NCBI GenBank assembly: GCA_963680875.1
Contig: OY804585.1
Coordinates: 27,890,186 to 27,954,185 of the forward strand
Reading direction: 5' to 3'
Origin: Bathymodiolus brooksi
Taxonomy: Eukaryota > Mollusca > Bivalvia > Mytilida > Modiolidae
Length of the DNA: 64,000 nucleotides
Shown here: positions 55,960 through 64,000 of the stretch, piece after piece
Numbering within the stretch: position 1 is the first letter of the stretch
Layout of the letters: each line of letters opens with the position of its first letter
Program-made: the position numbers and the translations under genes
The notes under the pieces: generated by a model
The model's input: only the letters and a program-made list of their open reading frames with translations
What the model was told of the DNA's origin: nothing
Databases searched by the model: none

Positions 55960-56160
55960 AGAGAAAACCGAATGGATACTCAAGAATGAATAACCCAGAT
56001 ACAAAGGCAACATTCGCCACAAGCCACAGAACAAACACGTAAAAAAACACAACACAGAAAACTAAAAAAATGTGCAACACTACATCACTCAAGAACCAGA
56101 AGTGAACCCAGATGCTTGCGAAGAATAAGCAGCCCCTGTTTCTCATAAGACATCCGTCGT
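55960..56160 (-). repeat. Dispersed repeat, CGAGTAACACG family (unit B)
   Basis: Equivalent of 18340-18540. Confidence 0.6.
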
Positions 56161-56541
56161 GTTACCCAGTTATATAGTCCAGTCCAGGATAAAAATCCTA
56201 TGTTTTTGACAATGATATACACACATATATTGTTATTAATTTGTCAGCCATCTTTCAATGTTTTGTGTTGTCTTATTATGTGACTTTACGTTCTGAGTTA
56301 CGTGTGTGATGTCCGTTACAATTTCCTCATAAAAACTATGTTCGGTTCGGTTCGTCTTTACCACCAGTTGTTTGTAGGAGGGCTCATGTCTTCTTTACGT
56401 TATTTGTGTTTGTGGTGTCCAACACATACTAGTATTGAGTTGTGTTTTAACTTTCTTTATCTTCGTCTGGCGTAACATATGTTGCCAGTTTCTCGGGTTT
56501 TCCATTTTTGATTGCCCCTTCGGTATTCTCTAACGTTAAAT

Positions 56542-56587
56542 ACTCAGCATGTTGAATTATACAAATGCAAAATTCAACATGCTGAGT
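56542..56587. repeat. 17-bp hairpin (unit B)
   Basis: Arms unchanged; one loop substitution. Confidence 0.7.
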
Positions 56588-57129
56588 TAGATGGATGTCA
56601 AGGATGTTTTTTATAACTTGCAATCAGATGAAATAAATCGTATAGTCGTCTCAAGAATGCGACAACAATAATATACCAGGCTCAAGCTAGCGACCAATTT
56701 CTAGCAACCACTAAACAAGTGACCAACAAGGCGATATGTCTCAAAACCAAAAAAAATAAATAAGAGCAAAATGTAATTTCTAGCCACCAACAATAAATAT
56801 TTAACTCTAATTGCACAATCATCACATTGAATCTACATCTGGGCATACAGGAAATATTTCTGCCCCCCCCCCTCCACAATTCAAAGTTGACATTTGACAC
56901 CCTACTGTGGACCTATGGTGCATACTCTCACACAGACGCTCATGTTTGTATAAGACAATATATTTTATGTTCTTTTTCCCATGTTCACTCGAACATAAAA
57001 TATTTCTTCTCTTTACTGGGCTAAATAACGAAGACACAAATATACTTTGGGATGGCGAGTTTATAAAACAGTCGACCAACTTTAAATAAACACAGCGAAA
57101 ACAAATAATTTCCTTTCATGTAAACCGGT

Positions 57130-57670
57130 ATTTTGACCCCCCTACCCATGGTATCTTGACCCCCTTACCCATGGTATATCCACCCCATACCTATGGTGGC
57201 TTGACTTCCCTACCCATGATATATCGACCACCATACCCATGGTATTTTGACCCCCCTATCCATGGTATTTTGACCCCCTACCCATGGTATATTGACCCTG
57301 CTACCCATGGTATATCGACTACCCTACCCATGGTATATCGACCCCCCTTACCATGGAATTGTGGCCCCCTATCCATGGTATTTTGACCCGCTACCCATTG
57401 TATATCGACCCCCTACCCATGGTATTTTGACTTCCCTACTCATGGTATATCGACCCCCCTAACCATGGTATTTTGACCCCCCTACCCATGGCATATCGAC
57501 CCCCTACCCATGGTATATTGACCCCTCTAACTATGGTATTTTGACCCCCTATCTATCTCACTATCTCTTCATTAGAAATGAGGGGGGTCAAAATACCATG
57601 CGGGTTCAATTTACCATACAAGGGGGTCAGTTCTCAATAAGGGGGATCAATATACCATGGGTGTTCAAAT
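57130..57670. repeat. ~21-bp CCATGG minisatellite with inverted tail (unit B)
   Basis: Same layout; lacks about 40 bp of the inverted part seen in unit A at 20040-20080. Confidence 0.88.
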
Positions 57671-58224
57671 ACCATTTGACACCGGTATATAATTTGGATT
57701 TGCCAGCGTTTTGTCAACCAAAACAAAGTCCTAAGATTCCCCGTTCACAGGAAGATATCTCATAAATCTAAAAAAATATGTAAATATAGAACATTAGAAA
57801 AATATAGCAATACGTTTTATAAAAATAAACAAAATTTAAACCTTGCATGTGCGTGTCACATTTATTTAATAAATAGTATTATTTTGTTTTATCTAGTTAT
57901 TTTTAAATTGTATATTTATAGGTGCCAACCCACTAATTTAATTCACCAATCAGAGCTTAGAACAAAAGTAGTGCCTTTTAAAGAAAAAATTCCTTTCACT
58001 TTGTTGTATTGTGAATAATACTGAATGGAATGGAATAATTAAAATTGATAATTAAAGTTAAATATATAAGGATTATATTGAGCCCAAATTTGGTTGCATT
58101 TAGTTGTATTTCAATCCTTTAAGGAGATTGTGATGCATGACCTATAAACACTGAACTTCCTATATTTAGAGCACATAATGTCCCAGAGCATGACATTTCG
58201 CTGCAAGACTTTAGCATCAAGTCA

Positions 58225-60765
58225 TTTAAGGCCATGGCAATACCTTTGATTTAAACCTCAAGTGGGAAAGAACTTTGCCATGCTTCGGCAATATTTCATG
58301 GGATATTTATAGGGTCCCCTCCCTTAAATCCAAATATCAAAGTTGATATTTGACAATCTACTGTGGGCTTGAGGTGCATAATCCCACCTAGGCACATAAG
58401 TCAGTTAAGGACCATGGCAATACCTTTGATTTCAACCCCAAGTGGGAAAGAACTTTCAGTCCTTCCGCAATTTTTCATGGGATATGTATAGGATCCCCCC
58501 TAAATCCAAATATCAAAGATGATATTTGACACCCTGCTGTGGACTGAGGTGCAGAATCCCACCCATGCACTTAAGACAGTTAAAGACCCGGACAATACCT
58601 TTGATTTAAACCCCAAGTGGGAAAGAACTTTGCCGTCCTTCGGCAAATTTTCATAGGGTATTCATAGGGCCCCGCCCTTAAATCCAAATATCAAAGTTGA
58701 TATTTGACACCCTGCTGTAGGCTTGAAGTGTAAAATACCACCAAGGCACATATGTCAGTTAAAGGCCGGGCAATACCTTTGACTTAAACCCCAAGAGGGA
58801 AAGAACTTTGCCGGCCTTCGGCAATTTTTCTTATGATATTTATAGGGTTCCTCCCCCTAAATCCAAATATCAAAGTTGATTTTTACACCCTGCTGTGGAC
58901 TTGAGGTGCACAATCCCACCCATGCACTTAAGTCAGTTAAAGGCCCGGGCAATACCTTTGATTTAAACCCGAAGTGGGAAAGAACTTTGCCGTCCTTCGA
59001 CAATTTTTCATGGGATATTTATAGCCCCCCCCCCCCCCTAAATCCAAATATCAAAGTTGATATTTGACATCCTGCTGTGGGCTTGAGGTGCAGAATCCCA
59101 CCAAAGCACTAAAGTCATTTAAAGATTCGGACAATACCTTTGATATAAACCCAAGTGTGAAAGAACTTTGCCGTCCCTCGACAATTTTTCAAGGGATATT
59201 TAAAGGGTCCCCCACTAAATTCAAATATCAAAGATGATATTTGACACCCTGCTGTGGACTTGAGGTGCATAATAACACCCATGCACTTAAGTCAGTTAAA
59301 GGCCCGAGCAATAACTTTGACTTAAGTGGGAAAGAACTTTTTCGTACTTCGACAAATTTTCATGGGATGTTTATAAACCCCTCCCCCCCCCACCACCAAA
59401 TCGAAATATTAAAGTTGATATTTAACACCCTGCTGTGGGCTTGAGGTGCAAAATCCCAACCAGGCACTTAATTCAGTTAAAGGCCATGGCAATACCTTTG
59501 ATTTAAACCCCAAGTTAGAAAGAATTTTGCCGTCCTTCGGCCATTTTTCATGGGATATTTATAGGATTACCCCCTAAATCCAAATATCAAAGTTGATATT
59601 TGACACCCTACTGTGGGATTGAGCTGCAGAATCCCACCCAGGCACTCAAGTCAGTTAACGGCCCGGGCAATACCTTTGATTTAAACCCCAAGTGGGAAAG
59701 AACTTTGCCGTCCTTCGGCAAATTGTCATGGGATATTTATATGGTCCCCTCCCTTAAATTCAAATATCAAAGTTGATATTTGACAACCTACTGTGGGCTT
59801 GAGGTGCATAATCCCACCTAGGCACATAAATCACTTAAAGACCCGGGCAAAACTTTTGATTTCAACCGCAAGTGGAAAAGAACTTTCAGTCCTTCGACAT
59901 TTTTTCATGGCATATGTATAGGGTCCCCCTAATTCCAAATATCAAAGATGATATTTGACACCCTGCTGTGGACTTGAGGTACAGAATCCCACCCATGCAC
60001 TTACGTCAGTTAAAGGCCCGGGCAATACCTTTGATTTAAACCCGAAGTGGGAAAGAACTTTGCCGTCCTTCGACAATTGTTATGGGATATTTATAGCACC
60101 CCCTAAGTCCAAATATCAAAGATGATATTTGACACCCTGCTGTGGACTTGACGTGCAGAATCCCATCCAGGCACTTATGTCAGTTAAAGGCCCAGTCAAT
60201 ACCTTTGACTTAAGTGGGAAAGAACTTTGTCGTCCTTCGACAAATTTTCATGGGATGTTTATATACCCCCCACCACCAAATCGAAATATGAAAGTTGATA
60301 TTTGACACCCTGCTGTGGGCTTGAAGTACAAAATCCCACCCAGGCACTTAATTCAGTTAAAGGCCTGGGCAATACCTTTGATTTAAACCCAAAGTTAGAA
60401 AGAACTTTACCGTCCTTCGGCAATTTTTCTTAGGATATTTATAGGGTCCCCCCTAAATCGAAATATCAAAGTTGATATTTGACACCCTGCTGTGGGCTTG
60501 AGGTGCAGACTCCCACCCAAGAACTTAAGTCAGTTAAAGGCGCGGGCAATACCTTTGACTAAAGCCCAAAGTGGGAAAGAACTTTGCCGTTCTTCGGCAC
60601 TTTTTCTTCGGATATTTATATGGTCCCCCCTCTAAATCCAAATATCAAAGTTGATATTTGACAACCTGTTGTGGGCTTGAGGTGCAGAATCCCACCCATG
60701 TACTTAAGTCAGTTAAAGGCACGGTCAATACCTTTGTTATAAGCGCCAAGTGGGAAAGAACTTAA
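58225..60765 (-). repeat. ~178-bp satellite array, reverse, 14 units (unit B)
   Basis: TTGACA(C/A)CCTGCTGTGGGCT-type core found 14 times from 58355 to 60659, three more than unit A. The extra units are near 58355-58640 and 59950-60110. Confidence 0.92.
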
Positions 60766-61539
60766 TATTTAAGAGCCATATTCTCACCCCATTTCTTCAG
60801 TATTGACTGAATGATGAGGAATATCGCTTACCTGGTATACCAACTATAAGGTGGATGGGTAAGACGAACACAGGCGTACCATATATGAATTTCATGTTGA
60901 GTAAATATTTTACATACCAAAACGTGAATGTAAATAAACATAAGAAAATAATTCAGCAGCGCAACACATCAAATTATTAAAAGGACATCATAGATTACCA
61001 TTAAAGTCGAGAATTAAATCAATTGTGCCAGAAGGTTTCGTGCTTCGCATGTGATACACACTGTGTTATGCGAAAGTAAAATCCTATAATTTATTATTAG
61101 GGTATGAGAAATCGAATAAAGCTACAAGGGGAGAACAACCACAATTTATTAGTTAAATGTTACACATTATTCTTCAACCAATTCAAGATTAAATCGAAAT
61201 GTCAATAAATCTATACAGAGGCAACAATATTCTATAAATAGAGACATATTGATTGGCAAACGGCCTTCCAGAGGATTAATTACAACACGTATACGATATA
61301 TATATGCTGGGTTATATACATATATGAAGAGCAAGTCAGTTATCATGAATCAGCATGGAGCATTAAACACGTCATTTTCGACAACTTTCTCGTGTTACTC
61401 GATATTTGGTTTTATGTGTAATGCTTTTGGCTCTTGTGCTGTCTGTCCTTCTTTGATATAAGGATTCTGATTACCTCTTTGGTATCTTCAAACTCTTCTT
61501 CATCAAACGAACATTTTCTGTTCATTTTTTTCAGCAATC

Positions 61540-61632
61540 GAACATTTAACGTACACTTATTGCTGCAATGGAACATTTAACGTACACTTATTGCTGCAAT
61601 GGAACATTTAACGTACACTTATTGCTGCAATG
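61540..61632 (+). repeat. 31-bp tandem triplication (unit B only)
   Basis: Three identical 31-bp units (start GAACATTTAACGTACACTTA) at 61540, 61571 and 61602; unit A has one at 23465-23495. Confidence 0.92.
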
Positions 61633-61769
61633 GAACATTTTATGCACAATTATTTCTGTAATCGATATTCAAAAAGTTACACTATATTTAATTTACATCT
61701 TAACAACTACTTAATTATAAGAGATAATAAATAAAGACATACCTGAATATTATGTCGCTATCGTCATGT

Positions 61770-62017
61770 GGGGACCTATGTGGCCGTGATCGTATGGTAG
61801 TTAGATGTACAACTACCTGTACAACCAGTGCCTATCACCACTGATGTTGTGAGTTCGAATCTTGTTCAGGGCGAGGTGTACAACATTATGTGATAAAGTT
61901 TGTCTGTGACTTGCCGCAGGTCGGTGGTTTTCTCCGGGTCCTCCGGTTTCCTCCAATAAAACTGACCGCCATGATATAACTGCAATATTGCTAAAAGTGG
62001 CGTTAAGCACCACCAAA
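61770..62017 (+). repeat. tRNA-derived SINE (unit B equivalent of 23630-23880)
   Basis: Near identical; box B segment GTGAGTTCGAATCTTGTTC. Confidence 0.8.
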
Positions 62018-62699
62018 CAAACAAATAAACATATGTTTATGTGTATGTTAATTTACCATTCTCAATGGCACCATTACGAATATATCATTTATCCTTTGTA
62101 TATTTCTAGCCCTATGTTGTTTATATACTTTTTTTCTTGTATTTTTCTAAATATGTTATATGATTAAATGACACTAATTTAACTTGATAAGAATACTGCA
62201 ATCTGATTGGCTGATCTGTCTGGAACAATATTGGTTATACATGATAACCTGGATTGGTATTGTGATGTCGCCAACGTATTCATTCACCACAGAAAAATTC
62301 AAATAGTCGCATGAAATAATCGTAGTTAAAGTCGAGGAATTATTAAATTTTATTGTAAAAATTAAATTATAAGGAATATGTTCAATTATCGAACAGGTTT
62401 TACTTGCATAACCTGTTATGGGTATGGAAGAGTTTTCGCTTTCCATGACAGCTTCGCGGTTTACTAAGCGTAAACTACCACCAAACGAGGTTATTTCGTA
62501 AAACATGTTCCTTGAATAAAGAATTTACTATTTACTGTACATGTCATGTGTATGGTAGATTGATGCAAATCCAATGAACCTTCTACATCTAGTTCGACCA
62601 AATATTGACCACATTCAACAAGTTGAAGATTGTGTTAGAGGTTGTACATAACCATTGAAAAAAGATAAAATATTTACAGATTTTATAAGAAGAGATTGA

Positions 62700-62880
62700 A
62701 GATACCAAAGGGATAATCAGAATCCGTATATCGAAGAAGAACAGACAACAAAATGGTCAAAAGAAAATAAACAAAATGACAAAGAACGATCTACAAGACA
62801 TACACATAAAGCTAAAGATCGAGTAACACGAACCCCACTAAAGACCGGGGGTGACCTCAGGTGCTCTTTTAGGATTCGAT
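62700..62880 (-). repeat. Dispersed repeat, CGAGTAACACG family (unit B)
   Basis: Six bases longer than at 24550 (ACATACACATAAAGC). Confidence 0.7.
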
Positions 62881-63044
62881 CAAAGATACAGTAGCTTTGA
62901 ATGTTTGAACGATGCAGCTGCTTTTGACAGCCGGTTACAATGAGATATCGTACGAGGGAAAGCGACTCTTGTCTTTGTTCTGTCTTATCAGGAGGGATAC
63001 TGACAGACCGGAAATGCATGTGTGGTGAATGGCAATCGCAACTA

Positions 63045-63352
63045 CTCGGCCATTCGCGCTACCCTGCAAATAACCTCGTATGTATTAGGCGTATAAATCG
63101 CACTACTTTTCACATGTCAGTTACATGAAAGTTTGATAAAGTTTTATTTTAAGCAATTTTCTATATTTCAATTAAAATTTTAATTAGATTTGCATGATTA
63201 GATTTTACTTAGTATGTCTTCCATATTGGATTTTCGTGGACTATATTTGTGTGCGGCTTAACTTAACTTAACTTAACTTCCGGCAAACAATTTAAGAAGA
63301 ATTTCTACTATGTACGTACGAGGTTATTTGCAGGGTAGCGAGAATGGCTGAG
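63045..63352. mobile_element. Candidate MITE with 40-bp inverted ends (unit B)
   Basis: Equivalent of 24902-25209. Confidence 0.55.
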
Positions 63353-63695
63353 TAGTTACGATTGGGTGGACGGCTCATCTAAGACGTAAGTCTGTCTTAT
63401 TTAGTAAAGGACACTTTTTCGTTTGCCATTTTATACATCATGACAAGTTGAGCATCTCTACGCCTGTTTTACACCACTCACATTATTATTATTTAATTGT
63501 CCCAAGTAAAGACTTGGACTTCCAATGTCATATGTCGTGGTCTTTTTATGGTCAATGAATTGAAGTGAGAGGTGGTTGTTCATGTTGGTGATATTGGTGG
63601 AATTATTGACTATCACTGTTCAAACTGTCTTTTCATAAAAGTACCTGAACATTGCAAAAAATAATGTTGAATGGTATCATTTGCTTTATTAATAT

Positions 63696-63915
63696 ATTGG
63701 ATTTTCAACTACTTGTGCAATCGGTGTATATCACAACTAAAGTTGTGAGTTCTAATCCTGATCATATTGAGGTGTACTCGATACAACATTGTGTGATAAA
63801 GTTTGTCAGTGACTTACGGCAGGTCTGTGGTTTTCTCCGGGTACTCCAGTTTCCTCCACCAATAAAGCTGACCGCGACGATATAGCTGAAATATTGTGGA
63901 AAGTAGCGTTAATCG
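63696..63915 (+). repeat. tRNA-derived SINE (unit B equivalent of 25553-25772)
   Basis: One or two substitutions from the unit A copy. Confidence 0.7.
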
Positions 63916-64000
63916 CCATACCCCTAACCTAAGTGTGCCATATTTGCAGATAGCAAGTATATAGAAAATACATCATTTAAAAATGTGTCGCATGGTTCTA

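Larger units (their letters stand above)
56635..60770 (-). repeat. Right arm of inverted repeat, unit B
   Basis: Equivalent of 19020-22665, about 0.5 kb longer because of extra satellite units. The C-run at 56862 is shorter than the 17-C run at 19243. Confidence 0.85.
39331..64000 (+). repeat. Tandem duplication unit B (incomplete at window end)
   Basis: Second unit, same orientation. It repeats the host gene exons, all dispersed repeats, the inverted satellite arrays, the minisatellites and the BEL/Pao remnant in the same order. Differences from unit A include single-base changes of about 1% in stretches compared by eye, a 1186-bp loss at the host gene stop codon, a ~174-bp loss at the equivalent of 11847, two extra 78-bp units, three extra satellite units and two extra 31-bp units. 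Confidence 0.93.

Overview
The window is eukaryotic nuclear DNA from a metazoan. It is AT-rich, almost all intronic or intergenic, and full of transposable elements and minisatellites. The dispersed repeats (a tRNA-derived SINE ending in ..GATATAGCTGAAATATTG..GGCGTTAAGCACC, and a family carrying CGAGTAACACGAACCCCACT), together with BEL/Pao and DIRS-order retroelements, resemble bivalve mollusc genomes and most of all mytilid mussels. That assignment rests on recollection of repeat families, not on a search.

The dominant structure is a direct tandem duplication with a period of about 39.3 kb. Bases 1-39330 are unit A; at 39331 the sequence of base 1 restarts, and unit B runs collinearly to the window end, where base 64000 matches about base 25857 of unit A. 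By eye the two units differ by roughly 1% substitutions plus many indels and different tandem-repeat copy numbers. This is either a segmental duplication or two haplotypes placed end to end by the assembler; the sequence alone does not decide.

The only real host gene I can support is a CD225/dispanin-family (IFITM/PRRT1/SynDIG-like) membrane protein, present once per unit on the + strand. Unit A holds exons 2-4 (1122-1390, 3457-3591, 6726-6869); its first coding exon should lie upstream of the window. The unit B gene is complete: a 10-nt first coding exon (34197-34206, near the end of unit A), then 40450-40730, 42753-42887 and 45567-45731. Predicted lengths are 185 aa (A, assuming the same exon 1) and 196 aa (B). 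The B gene lacks the A stop codon and 3' UTR because of a 1186-bp length difference that starts at the stop codon, so it reads into a new C-terminus.

Downstream of the gene each unit carries a large inverted repeat. A ~178-bp satellite array in one orientation (9.1-10.4 kb; 46.8-48.1 kb) and the same satellite in the opposite orientation (20.6-22.7 kb; 58.2-60.8 kb) lie on the outer side of matching 1-kb flanks. Between the arms are three unrelated minisatellites (about 60, 78 and 52 bp) and a decayed minus-strand BEL/Pao retrotransposon fragment (gag, protease, start of RT). The unit A tail (26-39 kb), seen once here, holds a decayed DIRS-order tyrosine-recombinase retrotransposon with an SGNH-hydrolase ORF, zinc-finger gag, RT, RNase H and recombinase, and a Tc1-like transposase pseudogene inside intron 1 of the B gene. 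No CRISPR, prokaryotic operon, rRNA or functional tRNA gene was seen.
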